Below the pieces are notes generated by a model. It was not told the origin of the DNA, ran no database searches, and saw nothing but the letters and a program-made list of their open reading frames with translations. Below are positions 1 to 13,057 of a stretch of 64,000 bases of DNA, in pieces (positions within the stretch are counted from its first letter, which is position 1; every line of letters begins with the position of its first letter). The position numbers were made by a program, and so were the translations under genes. This DNA comes from Isoetes taiwanensis (Eukaryota > Streptophyta > Lycopodiopsida > Isoetales > Isoetaceae), in NCBI GenBank assembly GCA_021234155.1, contig JAJEKV010000110.1, positions 1,392,338 through 1,456,337 of the forward strand. The letters run 5' to 3'.

Positions 1-3000
1 GTTTATGCCCCTAATCAGCCTTCTCAATGAGGTGCTTTATGGGCCCTGATTCGAATAAGTTGCGAGTCCTTGGTGGGTTGCGAGGCTAAACTTGGTTGTT
101 GTTAGGGGACTTCAATATGGTAGAGCCCGAGTAGAGGATCGCTCACGGTTCGGATTCCGTTGTGCATGGGTTTGAGAGGGACCAAAGTGGTCTCGTTTGT
201 TGCGAGGATTTGGCCTTGGTTGAGGTCCACAGGGACTTGTCTTTCACCTATTATAATAGGCAGATTGGTGCGGGCGGGCATATGCTAGGCATGACCGGTG
301 TTATGCTTCCCCATGCGCCGGATGGTGTGCCCTCTTTCTTGCCGGAGTAACGATGCAATGGACTTCCATTTCTGATCATTACCCTCGGGTTTTGTCGGTC
401 GGGGCGATTGCCTCTCGGCCCTCTAGGGCGGTGTTAGTTTGAACACCCGGCTTACGGGCGATCGCGGTTTCGGCCCGGTGCGGGGAGTTGTGGCTTGATA
501 CCTTTTCATCTCTGAAGGGTATATGCGGTATGGTGACCGCCTTGGCGGTGAAGCGTTTTGCCAAGGTCTTTGGTAGGCGCGCGTGTCTGGCCGGGGGCGG
601 CGGGGAGTTGCATGGTCTCTATCGGGGAGTTGGAGAGGATTCGTAGCAGCCTTCGATGGCATTAGGGAGAATCTGATGTTGCAAACGTATTGTTGCTCGG
701 AGCAGGTTAAAGTCGCGGGAGGCACGCGTGTGAAGGCGACCCTTACCTGTTGAAGGTGGAGGACACAAGTTCGCCGGTGTTCTTGAGCGGCTAAGGCGTG
801 GCGATATCACGATTTATGGCGTTCCTTGCTTTGCCTGATGGCCGGACTTTGGAGGATCCCGCTGATTTGCAGAGGTATGTGCATGCCCATTTCTTAGGGT
901 TTTTCGCACAGCGCACTCTTCCCTATGAGCAGGAGATGCAGGAGCTTGTTTTGGGGGCATTAAACCATCTATTACGCCTCTCACCGGCGAGAGCTTGGAG
1001 CGAGGAGCTCTCGAGAGAGGATTTAGCGGCGGCATGTATGTGCATGGCCAAGGATAAATGTCCTGGGCTGGATGGCATCCCTGTGGAGTTCTTTCAGACT
1101 TATTGGGAGTGGGCTGGTGAGTCGGTGTACCAGGTGTACCTTGAGTTGCTGCAGTCTTCTCAAATGGATAGGATCTTGAATACTACATTTCCTTGATTCC
1201 TAAGGTTAAGCAGCCTTCTACTATTAATGATTGGAGGCCTATCTCCTTGTTGTCCTCGGTGTATAAGATTATTGCGAAAAAGCCACGAGAGAAGTTGAAG
1301 CCGGTGTTGACTTCTTCCATTAGTAAGGTGCGATGCGGGTTTCTCCACAGGAGGAACATTTTGACTAATGTTGCCGCAGCTTATGAGGGGCCTTTATTGG
1401 GCGGAAGAACGAGTCAAGGCATTGCCTATCTTAAGCTTGACTTTGCCAAAGCTTACGATAGTGTCCGTTAGGGAGTTCTTATGCGCCATGATGTTAGCGT
1501 TGGGTTGTGGTCCACGCTTTACGAGACGATCATGAAGTCATAGGTAGGGCCACGGGCTCTACGGTGGTGTGCGGGGTGAACCCTCGCCTTTTCTCCCTTA
1601 GGCGAGGGGGTGCGTCAGGGGTGCCCTTTGGCGCCGTTTTTGTTTATGATTGTGGCAAAGGCACTGTCTCAGTTGTTTTTGGCTGCAGTGGAGGAGGGAG
1701 TGGTGGATGGGCTTCGGATGCAGGATGGTAGCCAACAGATTATTAACCAATTTGCCGATGACACGTTCCTCTTCTTGGTGGCAGAAGAGAGGAATTTGCG
1801 GAATGTGAAGGGTTTGTTGGATACTTTCTTGGCCTCAGGCATTCTTCTGAATTGGGGTAAGTGCTCCGCATTAGGGGCCCAGTTGACTCTGCCTCCCCCT
1901 TGTTTGGCTCTATTCCCTTGGAAGGTGCTTCCAGATAATGTGTGTACTAAGCTGTTGGGTATTCCCTTTGGATGTTTCCATGGGGAGGGTGTGGGATGAG
2001 ATTTTGCAGGGGCTGCAGAAACACCTCAATTGGTGGAAGGGTAGCAAGTTGTCCATGGCAAGTAGGATCACTATTGTCAAGTCAGTACTTTGTAGCACTC
2101 ATGTGTATACAGCATCTGCGATGCTAGCTCCTGAGGGTAAGATACAGGCTTTGGATAAGATTGTTCGAAATTTTGTGTGGGGTGGGGATGATGAAGGGGC
2201 GGTTGTTAAAGTGGCTTGGTGGAAGTGTCTCCGCCCCCGGGAGGATGGGGGCTTGGCCATTCTGGATTTGGCGATGCATAGTAAGGTGTTGATCTCCAAG
2301 TTTGTTTGGAGCATTCTGCAGGATGGAGCATCTTCTCCTGATGCTTGCCGTTTGTTGTTCGCGATCTCTTAGCCATTGTGTAGCGTTTGGAAAGCCGCCT
2401 GCATGCATGTGGAGTTGCCACAGGCAGCTGTTGTATGGTCTCCGGCCTTTCCCACATGCATCCCCTTTTCTCCACAGGGGAGTGTTGCGGGCTTGAGATC
2501 GTAATGCGTGTGCTCTTCCGATAGATTATGCCTCGGTTTATCACCACTCTTCTCCTTTCTTGTGGGTTCCTCTACCCCCTACGCACTTGCCCTTGGCTGC
2601 CACTTTGTGCATGCTTTCGAGCAGCGAGGCCCGTTGGAGGCGAGCTGCTGTGTGCTCACCTTGGAGGATTGGTATTGGGGTGGTCAGCTAGCCCGTGGGG
2701 AGTTCTTTTGAGCTCGCTTTTCGCTGAGGCGATGGCCAGGGCTATCACGGGAGCACGGGGCGGGGAGTATTCCGCTACACATACCTATAGTCCCTCGGGA
2801 TGATGTCTTTGGTGCGGGTTTGGAAGGTTCATCCGGATGTTGTGTCTTCTTGCTTTGTGCGGTCTTCTTCTTGGTAATCGGCTATTCATGACACCTTGCC
2901 CTTTGGCAAGTGGTCTCGCAGCGGCTTCCGGGTTCTCGATGGCGCCGGTTTGGATGTGGACATGGAGCTCACTTCCCCACCGAAGGTTAGGGTGCTTACA

Positions 3001-3602
3001 TGGCGGTGGTGCACCGGCTGTATCGTGGTGAATGCCCTTGTGAGTCGGTTTAGGCGGGTGTGAGCCCTCTCTGCCCTTGTTGTGGCCTTCATCGTTGAGA
3101 TTATGGAGCATTATGCGGTTTTATGCCCTCACTTGCGTGCTGCCTGGGAGTGGGTTAGGGCTCTGTTTCAGGTGAGATTGACTAGCCCCATTCTTTGCTT
3201 CATGTGTATCCCGGTGCTTGGCCGCTCTTGCGGCGATAAAGCCCTTGCATCCGTCGCGTGGCTTGGTTGGTGTGGCTGATTTGGAAGCGCGGTTGTGGAT
3301 CTTTCGGGGGATTCAGCGACTGCGGCCTCTCGATTCCTCGACTCAGGTACAAGCTATTTCAAAGCTTTCTGGTGTTCCCGGGAGTAGTAGAGCGGAAGTT
3401 TGCCATTTGGCAGGACTTCTTGGGTGTTGTAGATGGTGATGGTCGGTTTGTACAGTAGTGGAGTTGCAGTTTTTCTGTGAGTTTATTGTGGAGTGTCGAG
3501 GTATTGCTGTCTCTTTGGGGCAGTTCTCCTTCCTCCTCACTTGCTTTGTAACATTACCATTCTTTTAATATATTGATGACATAGTTCTTCAAAAAACAAA
3601 AA
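1..3602 (+). mobile_element. LINE-1 family, copy A (3' part, cut by window start)
   Basis: Non-LTR retrotransposon entering from the left edge in the middle of its endonuclease domain and ending in an A-rich tail at 3591-3602. Order along the + strand is endonuclease, reverse transcriptase and a C-terminal zinc-binding segment, as in plant L1-type ORF2. It matches 16079-20322 along its whole length, apart from a 650-bp insertion in the other copy. The two bodies differ by many clustered substitutions and small indels, while the flank after the A tail (3603-4966) is nearly identical to 20323-21687. The shared flank shows segmental duplication, not two separate insertions. Confidence 0.9.
60..3470 (+). 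pseudogene. LINE ORF2 (endonuclease, reverse transcriptase, zinc segment), multiply frameshifted
   Basis: The endonuclease part shows GDFNMV near 108-125 and SDHYP near 372-387. Reverse transcriptase starts near 1040 with KCPGLDGIPVEFF, followed by NDWRPISLL (about 1230), LDFAKAYDSV (about 1440), MRQGCPLAPFLF (1610) and the catalytic-site equivalent FADD (about 1755). A zf-RVT-like stretch with WMWTWSSLP near 2950-2985 and a CPCC-type cluster near 3070 ends the protein. These blocks lie in different frames, so no protein is made as the sequence stands. Reverse transcriptase and endonuclease would act in target-primed insertion. The frameshifts are mostly 1-3 base indels; they may be real decay or consensus error (see findings). 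Confidence 0.88.
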
Positions 3603-4966
3603 CTAGCAAAAGGCACACCAGAAGGCTTTGGCAAGGTCAAATTGGTTAGGTTTTTAGACTTGGTAGGTACGAAGATAAATGTCTATTTCTTGGTTGATCG
3701 AGTCGACAACGAAGACACACACAAGACATCCTGAAATAGAGGTAGACAAGAATGGAAATAAGGATTAACATGGCAAGACATGTTCAATATGGGAATCTTC
3801 TAGAGAATCTTAAGGGACAAAACAATAGTAGTTAAAGTATTGATCTTAACCAAGGTTCAAGTACAAGTAACATGTAAAAAAAGAAAAGTTACTAACGCTA
3901 ATAGACCTCAAAATTGATAAGGTAAATGAAGCTCCATAAACAAAGAAGAGCAGGTAAAGGTCTATGTTTTCTAGTAGATTGTTTGCATGTGCGGTTGTAG
4001 GAATTATCATGATGTGACAAGGCTTTTACTGTCTCGTTTGTGTAAAGTATATTTTTATTCAATTCTCGTTCAGGCAGGTGAGTAGCGGGGTCTTTTTATG
4101 TTAAGACTGCATCATTTCTATAGTTTAAATTTGACTTCCAAGATGCAAAATGGGCTATGCACAAAGAAGGGCAGTTAAAAGCCTAAGTTTTCTACGCCTC
4201 AAAACTTGTGTACTTGAATTGGTTGTTTGCATGTATTGAGTTGCAACGGAGGAAGCTATTACGCATGCTAGGTGAGTGGGAAGGTTCTTCAAGTTAAAAT
4301 TATGAAATTTATATTCTGTGGGTGTAGACAGTGCTACATTACTGTTGGTGAAGCCATCATTTCATTGCCCCTAGTTGCTTGAATTGTATCATTTCTCATT
4401 ACCATGGAGTTGTTGCAAAATGGGGCAAGTGAGTGGCAAGATTGGTGTCACTTTAGGATCAAGAATGGTATTCATGTTGTTATATAAACTGCTATTTTAG
4501 GACTTCCTGGCAAACACGGGAAGATTATTCATGACTAGAGATATGCAATCAGACCAGCATATATTATAATTAAATAACTATCAAATCAAACCTGATTAAT
4601 AGCGCCTACAAGCATATTTAAGCGGATGCTAGAAACTGCCATAATCGAGCAGAGCCTAAAACCATGTTCAAGGATTAAACTATCAAAATCTGATTTTGCT
4701 ATATTTTATCACCTCCAGAGCCTTTGGAAACAAACCTGACAGTAAACATTCAAACTTTTTAAAACTCAAGACTGCATAAGCAAACCTGAATGAAGTTTCG
4801 CCCCACATATCAGCACCTTTTTATGAATCTAACACAGCCGAACATAAGCATCACAAGGTCATTTTTGCACCAATCATCAATGCCTGTAGCCGAATACAAT
4901 GGATGTTTGAGCTTTTGATCTGCAATAGGCTTGCAGGAAAGGTCCAAGGCCAGATCTGCCCTAAGC
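3603..4966. repeat. Duplicated non-LINE flank, copy A (1.36 kb)
   Basis: Unique-looking AT-rich sequence directly after the LINE A tail, repeated at 20323-21687. By eye the two copies differ at roughly 17 substitutions, mostly transitions, and one 1-base indel, about 98-99% identity. Identity stops at about 4966, where copy A continues with cccta and copy B with tgctac. No coding region is evident in it. Confidence 0.9.
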
Positions 4967-5428
4967 CCTAATCATTTTGGGATACGTGTATACAAGATGA
5001 CACTTCTCAGGTGTGTGAGGTTATACGCATGCTTTGATATGGATATGATGTGCTAGATCCTCCAGGTTGCTTAAGGCAATGAATCTTTGTGCAAAATTAT
5101 GCAAAAAGGCATTAATTATATTAGGATATCTAAAGCAAAATAAAGTAGTTGCACTCAGATCTGAATATCTCGAGCTATCTTGACCTTTTTCAAATGATTT
5201 TTGGCAGAAAAACCAAAGAAACGTTGTGATGAGATGTAGGAAAATGCTTGGCTCAATTTGGATCTGGGATGTCTGAGAAAATTGGGTTCAAATTTGGAAG
5301 AAAATTTGGCCAGTGCACTTCCCTGAGACAAAACAATATCTGCACACTAAAATAATCATATCTCGAGTTTTATTGAATCTTTTTGCATGATATTTTTGAG
5401 ATGACTATCAGAAAAAAATTGTAGGAAC
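4967..5428. other. Intergenic, no gene recognised
   Basis: AT-rich sequence with no convincing open frame, tRNA or element end. It may hold upstream exons or the promoter of the Ulp1-like locus that follows, but nothing marks them. Confidence 0.4.
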
Positions 5429-6539
5429 ATGTGGGAAAAAAACCAGCTGAATATAAGGGTTCTGCCAACCAGCCGATATAAGGGTTCTGCCAACCAGCTA
5501 AACACTATGATATGTCCAAATAGTTTTGCTCCAGACAGATTGGATTCCAATTTCCTTTTGGAGCAACTCAAACCATGGCTGGAAGGACTTCTAGCTGCAG
5601 AAAATGTGCCTGCTTATGTGAAGGAAAATCAAATGTGGAACATGTGGAATTCTGAAGAGTGGCGCAACTGCATGAAAATACTCGACAAGTATTTTCATAA
5701 ACGAAACCCTTTGAAAATCAATATAAGTAAATTTTTTTCTATGATATGTGTTAAAATATTTGAATGGATTGTGAGCAAATGTTCTCGTGTGTGTTTAGCT
5801 AGAGATGATAGAGCTTCGGCAGTCTTTGTCTATCTAAAGCCACATACACATTTGGAAGTGGTGTTGAATGGAACTAAAACTATCGTGATTAGCTCCACCG
5901 ACATCAAAATTTTGGAAGTTGATACTCAGTGGTTCAATGATCAATTGATCCTCCTCTTCTCAAGGTGATACTTTCATTTGATTTGTGATCATCCGGATTG
6001 TGCCATCATATGCATATGTTTGCAGATGCATGGAATACTACTTGATGCTCCAAGGAATGAGCCATCCCTTTCATTTCTTTGACCCTCTTTTTCACTCGAC
6101 ATTGTCCAAGAACACAAATAGTTACAAAACAATAAGGAAACGTGTGAATCTGGATAAGTGCTAGTACATGTTTGTGCCTGCTTGTGATGGACATCATTGG
6201 ACCTGTTTTCTGATCGTAAGCCGCGCGTGTCTCGCACAGAGATATAAACCAGGAATATATCACTTTGATAGCATGGGCTTGCATGGCAGAAGCAGACATA
6301 TTGAGAGGTTAGTGCTTGCTCATTGCATTTTGTTGTTGTCACACAATGACAACAAACTTTGAATGTAGGTTCCTGGAATTGCTTGGACACAATAATTTCA
6401 GCTTTACAACATCAGATGTTATGAAAATTTCCAGAATGCCTCTTCAAATCGATGTCATTCATGTGGCCCTGCCGTATGTTCGTTTCTGCTAAAATTTGTG
6501 AGGGGGGTACTTGAAAGGAGTGAATATATTGTTGCCTAA
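5429..6539 (+). pseudogene. Ulp1/C48-type (SUMO protease-like) cysteine peptidase, disrupted
   Basis: Three exons can be joined in phase: 5429-5964, 6026-6307 and 6369 onward, with introns of 61 bases (GT 5965, AG 6025) and 61 bases (GT 6308, AG 6368). The end of exon 1 reads VDTQWFNDQLI, the start of the Ulp1 fold (family pattern W-L-N-D). Exon 2 has HHW (His codon 6195-6197) and HFDSMG (Asp codon 6267-6269). Exon 3 has MPLQ, then after a one-base frame change CGPAVCSFLLKF with the presumed catalytic Cys at 6462-6464. Breaks: an in-frame TAG at 6162-6164, the frame change near 6450, and loss of the Asp that normally precedes the Cys. A 25-bp tandem duplication lies in exon 1 (about 5453-5498). 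C48 peptidases cleave SUMO-like modifiers; here activity is unlikely. The start is uncertain and upstream exons may be missing. No flanking inverted repeats were seen, so whether it is host- or transposon-derived is open. Confidence 0.7.
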
Positions 6540-7444
6540 TCTAGTAAGTTAACTCAAATGTAGCAGACAAACCAAATACTGTTATTGACAAAGTGTGGTT
6601 AACTACAAGTTGTGGACATTACATACCAGGATCTAGTTGATGTTAGAGTGTTCATGCTTGAAATTTTAAGATTAGAAGCAACAAAAGCTGGAATTGGGAC
6701 GAACATATGTATTGGGAAGTATATAGGTGCATGAGTCACTTCGTACTTTCAAATAACTGTATATCTTTCGAGTAAGAGCATGCTACCTTACAACATGTAT
6801 GTACTACTACTCTTGAGCGTAGCATAATTTCTTTTAGCCAAGATTGAAATGTAGATACCTTAAAATACTATTGTGTACTTGCACAGAAGTATACAAAAAG
6901 GTACCTTTTTGGTAAATTTTTATGTAGACCCTAACATACTTTCACCCTTTCTTATGTACATAATTGTCACTGTAACCTTGATTCATTTGAATGAAAATTC
7001 ATATTCAATTATATGTTCTTTGTTACAAAATAAGCCATCAAGTGTTCAAAAGAATTCAAAACTTCAAAAAAAAATCAAGACAAACTCATTTTCACAGTTG
7101 AAGCACAAAACTTCAGATGAGTTCTGAAAATTACAGAATGGTTTTATATTTCATCCTCATCTGTAAAATTTTCTCCTCATCTAAAGGATCCAGCCTATAT
7201 ACATTCATATTTTGACGTTTAGTTGGTGGATAGTCTGCAAGACTAGCCCTCTATGAGGACCCTGGATCAAGCAGACAAATCCTAGTATAGTATGTCACGC
7301 GAAATTGCAAAGAAATCAAAACAAAAAGAAGGAAATAGAAAAGCAAAGAGACTATATGCCAAGATAAGAATTCTTGAATATCAAAAGGAGTACATGAGAT
7401 CTCGTTAAGACGAGAAAATGGAAACAAAACGATACTAAGTCTCA
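6540..7444. other. Intergenic, AT-rich, no gene recognised
   Basis: Short frames such as 6873-7127 are lysine- and asparagine-rich and lack family features. I see no repeats, RNA genes or element ends. Confidence 0.4.
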
Positions 7445-8535
7445 AACTTGAGATTTAACTCTATTGATATATATCGTACAATGGTCTTGGGCCCAGAATC
7501 GACATATGGCAGAGCCTTTGTGATATCGATCACCAACTCTTGGATCATATGCTTGATTTGAGGGAATCTTTACAGTGCCATCATTAGTGCCCGGAATCCC
7601 GCTAATTTAAGGCCGAACTCCCCGAAAGCAGTCATTTGTCTTTCCTGGTCCTCTTCTTTGACGGGGGTCGTGGGTTTCTGCGTGGTTTTTGGCAGGGGCG
7701 TGGGTTTACCACCTGACGCCTGACCTAGCCCCTTGCCTTTGACCTGTGTTGTGTTCAGGAATAGTCCAGTGCCTGGCTGCACAAGACTAACACTCCCCCC
7801 CCCACCAGAGAACACTCAGAGGAGAGAAAAACAGGCACAGTTTCTGAAGGTGGAAAGCCAGGAACCTTCTCAAAATCATCCTGTCGACTATGAGGACGAG
7901 CCTCAGAGTGATACTTCTGGATGGGATCTTGTCGATCCTTTAGAGCGTCCGAGGTGTTTACCCCAATGGAGGGTGACGCGTCTAGCAAAAAACCAGACTG
8001 CGCCATGCCTTCAAAAGCACGGTGAGCCTCGGCGGGGACATACTGACATTCAATGAGGCGACAAGTTTGGAGACCAAAAGCACCAGCACTGGCATTGGGG
8101 TTGCAATAGTAAACTGGACGTCGACGGGCAATTGAACATACGAGAAGACACTTCAAAGTAGCACAAAAACCTGCTTGATGGTGCACTGATGGATCCGGGG
8201 ACGTGGAAGCTCGGTCCAAGAATTGAGTAAGTCCCAGACGGGATGAGCAGTGTTTTGCCAACCTCGTTCATTAGGAATGTATATTCAATTGCATTTATGA
8301 TCCAGGAGCGTGGATCCCACCTAAGGTCTATAGAGATGTGTGTCTGGGTCCAATCAACGCGACCAGCCAGAGCCTTGGTCCAAAAGGAGGAGCGCCAATC
8401 AGAAGTAAGAAACTGACAGCGTGGAGAGCTCCCAATGACACATAAGGGGTATCATGTTGAGGAGGAGGCTGCATCATAGGCTACTGATGGTCTCGGAATG
8501 CATGAAGCAGATCAGCATCCAAGGTTTGACACCAT
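7445..8535 (-). other. Degenerate coding-like stretch, family not recognised
   Basis: On the - strand, pieces of natural-looking protein occur in shifting frames. One is around 8270-8350 (DWTQTHISIDLRWDPRSWI), one is a 168-codon frame at 7755-8261, and one is 7570-7815 followed, after one stop, by RFPQIKHMIQELVIDITKAL. I cannot assign a family. It directly follows the broken 3' side of the LINE at 8541-12574 and may be another repeat that truncated it. Confidence 0.3.
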
Positions 8536-8540
8536 CGTTC

Positions 8541-10001
8541 TCATTCTGAACAGGAAAGAAGTGTATTGATAGGAGGAGGAACCCAGTCCACAGGAATGAT
8601 CTCGCCATCAAGATAGTCACGGAGACTGTTGGCTAGATTCTCTTCATTGGGAGGAATAACTATAGAGTCATTCATACAATCAATAGAAGATGGAATTATG
8701 TTGTCTATAAAAGCTAAGAAATCCTTCTCTCTGGTAGCATCAATTTGATCAGGAGGGACCTTTGAAAAGAAAAAGGCATAGTTATCTTGAAAGAATAGGA
8801 TCATCCAAAATAGTACTTGCATCAGTTCTAACTTGTGTGATGGAATTTCTAAGCAGCCTATTTTTAGCCATTTTGAAAAAGAACTTAGAGCCACCATAAT
8901 CCATCTCCTTATTAAACTTGACTTTGCATTTAAATGCAGAACTTTTGGCCTCACATTCCTCAATATTCTTCAGATAATTCTCTATCATTTCCTCATCAAT
9001 CTGGAGATTAGTATTATAAGGATCCTCTTGAAGAAGAGACTTTATTTCCCTCATTTGAGAAAGAAAACTTTCCTTCTCCTTTAGTCTCAAGGGATATCTA
9101 CTCTTATACCACTCTTTGATCCAATTCTTGACCATCTTAATTTTGTAGTAGAATGTCTTCGTAGAATGACCATTGCTATCAATGTGAATATTCTGGTAAA
9201 ATTCTCTAAAGTCCTTAAAAAAAGAGTCATTGTTAAGCAATGCACAATTGAATTTATAAGAGACACTACCATCTCTTGGAATCTGAATTATGTGACGAGT
9301 ACTCAGAAATTGGGGTTGATGATTAGAAATAACAATACCTTCATCACTGATAATAAAGCAGTTATCCCAAAAGGAAGAATCTCGACTACAGACATAAAAT
9401 ATGTCCAAGGTACAGTAAACTCTTTTATCTCCCTTTTGCGTATTAGACCAAGTAAAAGTAGCAGTGGAAGAGGGCACATAAACCAAAGAGGAATCAAATA
9501 TAAAAGCATCCCAGTTTTCCTTTTCTAAGCTGGACATATTAATTTTGTTGCCAAGGTTCATATTCCAGGAAGGAGTGTTGTTAAAATCACCAGCAACAAT
9601 CCAATCAGTAGTAGGATTGCTAGAGACCCAAGAACTGATCTCAGACCACAGGGATTCCCTTTCTTTAGGATTGGTGGAAGCATAGATATTAACAACCCCA
9701 AAAGTAGACTCCTGAATTGTATAGATAACAGCGTGCCACATCTTGGAGGGGGAATTGAAGAAGGAAACATGTTTTATATTTCTCCAGATCATAGCAAGAC
9801 CACCACTTCTACCACTAGCTTCAATCTAAGTAGAAGAGGCACCAGGGTAAATCCAATCACCAAAATTGGAAACTTCAAATTTCGGAAGCTTGACTTCCTG
9901 AAGGAGGATAATGTCAGCATTGTAGTTTCTGACTTGGGAGATAACTCTCCTTTTAATAGGGCCTTTGATACCCCTAATATTCCAAGAAAGGACCTTCATT
10001 G
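8541..10001 (-). pseudogene. LINE-2 ORF2: endonuclease plus start of RT region
   Basis: Reads MKVLSWNIRGIKGPIKRR from 10001 downward, the standard N-terminus of LINE apurinic-like endonucleases, then ADIILLQEVKLP, WIVAGDFNNTPS and an SNHQP-type segment in place of SDH-P. One in-frame TAG sits near 9826, just before the 336-codon open frame at 8782-9792. The frame shifts once near 8790 and continues to 8541. Helical linker sequence before the reverse transcriptase is present; the RT catalytic core is absent because of 3' truncation. Confidence 0.85.
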
Positions 10002-10119
10002 AAGGGTCAACACCTAATTCAAAAAGGAAAAAGATGGAGGGAGAGTTAAACTCTGGCAGATCTTCGTTTTCCCTTTCCCTTTTTATTTTTACTTCTAGTA
10101 TTAGCAGCAGGAGTATTTT

Positions 10120-12574
10120 TCAAATTTGTAAGACTGTTATGGAGAAATCAACTCTTTTAGTTTTGACCTTGACCTTTGCACTAGAAGGCAAGGATTTCTT
10201 GCTTGAAGCAAGAGAAGGATTATCAGATAAGAAATCATCCCTTTCCCAATTTTCCTTGTCCACATCACAATCACTATCATCTGAGATCCCACCAAGAACA
10301 AACTCAAACATTTTATTTTTAACAGAGGATAGCATAAGTTTTTATCCATCTTACAATCAGAACAAAATTGAATTTGCTTAGAGAGGGACGAGTCATGACC
10401 TGTGAGGTTTGTATCAACATCAGTGTTATCTTTGATTACATTTTCCCATTCAGGAGCCACTATTTGATCCTTATTAATCACCATATCCATTTCTCTTTTA
10501 GGAATATCTTTGACTATGTCATCATCCATCAAACTTCATGAATATTGAACAATTTGTCATTAATCCAACTTGAACCCCTCTTACAATGAAGCTAATTGCT
10601 CTGCAATTTCAGAGGAAATAGTTCAGGGAGAAGGATTGTTTATAACATCGGTTGGAGAAAGATCAATAAGAGAAGGGAGAATATTGGCAGATTTGGCAAA
10701 AGAGACAAGCTTGCTAAAGTTCCTTGGTTGGATGTGGGAGAGTGCTTGCTCAACATTAAGTCAACATCAAGGCCAGAGTTAAGGTCAACTAATACCTAGA
10801 AATGGTTAGAATTATCAATTATTTGGCCCTCCTCCATTTGATCATCATGTTGCACTAGAACTGAGTCAGGAACTTCCTTTGTTGAATACTCAGAATTGAC
10901 CTTGCCAATTTCAATATCTTTATTCCAGATATTAACATTTGGAGGCGGAGCAGGTACAACTTCCACAATGGTATCCAATGGATTTATCTCATCTTTAATG
11001 GCATTGTCTTTTTTATTAAAATAATCAGCCTGCTTCATTACTTTCTTTGCATTATGTTTGCTTTTCTTGCCTAATGAGTCATTCTTACCCTTATATTGGT
11101 TTGAAGAATCAAATATTGACTCTTTTCTTTTGGATAAGCCTTTATCATCCAAAATGATTTTATTCAGGGTGACATGCAGATCCTTGACCTTATCTTTATC
11201 CACATTTTTCTTGTTTGCATTACCTTCATGGTTCTGTAATACTTTAACCACTTGAGAGATATTTCTGTCTCTGCTATCTATCTGCTTGTTTTGATCACTT
11301 TCCTTACTTTGAAAAGCCCCATCTTTTTGAGCCTGTGCTTCTCTTAGCATTTTCTTCTTCTAAATTCTCTTGTAACTGCCATTGACCTTGGTCCAAACAA
11401 ATTTGTTATCTCTAGAAATGATACTTAAATAAGAAGATCCAGCAATGTCCTTATTAACCCTGTAAGAGACCTGGTCAATGACTGTACCATTTGAATTATG
11501 ATTCAAATATTGATTGTTGACTTCATGACCAGCTTTGTTAACAGGTTGGTTGACCTGCTGATTGACTTGGCAATTATCATTTTGATTATCATGTTGACTC
11601 TCCACCTGTACAGTATTGACCAGTTTTTCTTTGCAATTTTCATACCAGAGGTGTCTAACTGTACAAGTTTGGCAGTGAAGTGGCAATTCAGACCATCTTA
11701 ATGATAGATGAGCTCTCTATCCAAAGACATCCTGAAAAGGGATTTGCAAGGGGATTTCCTTTGAGAGATTAAGCTGAATGAAAGAGCATGGAGGTATATT
11801 CCGTACAAATATAAGATCCAATTGAGTCAAAAAGAAGTTTAAGGCAATCCTCATTCCAGTAGATGGGATTTAGGCCATGGAGAATTGTAGAAGCAACACA
11901 GAGCTTGTCCCGGTTTCAAATTTAGGGTTCCATTTAAGAAAGGAGAGCTGGAAAGTCTCGAATGTTAAAAGACCATGATTGAGGAATAAATTGGCAATTC
12001 TTTTGCTTCCACATTCAATCATAATATAAGGGAATTGAAGCCAATAAACAGCATTAATCAAGATACCTTTGTGAAGATTCAGGCAGAAGGACCAGAGTTT
12101 ATCCAATTTGATCCCATGTTTATTTACCCTCACAATTACAATAGAGTGTTGAAAAGAAATTAATTTAGCATGCACTGAGGGGAGATCCAAGGAAATACCG
12201 TTGAAAAGTTCGCGCTTTTTTGCTCCAAAAGGGGGTTTGAAAGGTCAAAGATTTCCAAGAACCTTGTTCAAGGAGTCATCAGAATGATTTTCCTGGGTCG
12301 ATTTCTCCCCATAAGGCAACGGGACGTTGATGACAGGATCCAAGGCTGGTAATTGATCTTTGTAATCCAGATCTTTTGAAAGATTGTCCCAGCATGAAAC
12401 ATTGAAAGAGAGGGGATCCATCGAAGACTGCCCACCCAATGAGTTAGCAAAATTACCAAAGAAAATGAAATTTTTAGGATTTTCATGATAGGATCTTAAC
12501 TGTTGGAGAAGTTTGGGATGATCAGAGGGCACAAAATCTAGAAATTTAGAGTAATCCTCTTTTTTAAAGTCCAT
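10120..12574 (-). pseudogene. LINE-2 ORF1 (DUF4283-like nucleic-acid-binding protein)
   Basis: From ATG 12574 one frame runs down to about 10796, broken only by stops at about 12247, 11868, 11704 and 11357; further pieces follow to 10120. The stretch near 12190-11900 (IVRVNKHGIKLDKLWSFCL, then FETFQLSFLKW) fits the DUF4283 fold of plant LINE ORF1 proteins. Near 11640 a Cys-x2-Cys...His...Cys cluster (LHCQTCTVRHLWYENC) looks like a degenerate zinc knuckle. The C-terminus is lysine-rich (KVKVKTKRVDF). Family role: RNA binding in the retrotransposition particle. Confidence 0.72.
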
Positions 12575-12685
12575 TACAAAGAACTAGGGGAAAACTACAA
12601 AAGTACGAGGAAAATGGGTGTGGTGCAGGAGAGAAAATCAAAAGACAAAGGCAAAACCGGGAATTGGAGACTTCATTTGCAAGAA

Positions 12686-13057
12686 TCATTGCTTAGAATA
12701 CACCTTGACCAAAATCTTCATGTCAGTCCAGTCATAATGCACACAGAATATGTCTTTGATTCCAACAAATTCCAGGAGCCAAGAATCAACAATTTCAGTT
12801 TCAAATTCCACTGAACTCGGCATAAAGAAGTATTCTGGAGAGAATAACTCTTCAGGAAAATATTGTTTGGAAATTAAAGAATTCCACAATTCTAAAGGTG
12901 ATCCTTTCAAAAAACCACAAGTTAATCTTGAATTATGCTTGATAATTATGAAGATTCTGGTATCCATCTGCAGCTCTTGGTGACAGGAATCATGTGGGAT
13001 GCAAACCCCTACAAGGCTAGCGGGATTAATCCACCAATTTGACTCCAAACCTTTCAA
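12686..13057 (-). other. 123-codon open frame upstream of LINE-2 ORF1
   Basis: An open frame on the same strand as LINE-2 ORF1 and just 5' of it. It has balanced amino-acid composition but no family I recognise. It could be the LINE 5' region, an unrelated gene fragment or chance. Confidence 0.25.

Larger units (their letters stand above)
8541..12574 (-). mobile_element. LINE-2 family (L1-like), 3'-truncated, decayed by stop codons
   Basis: A second, unrelated LINE on the - strand. ORF1 begins at 12574 and ORF2 at 10001; the element ends near 8541, just after the reverse transcriptase linker, so most of the RT is missing. Unlike the LINE-1 copies, its frames are mainly broken by single stop codons (TGA, TAA, TAG) with long in-frame runs between them. 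This is the pattern expected of C-to-T decay in an old methylated insertion. Confidence 0.85.
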
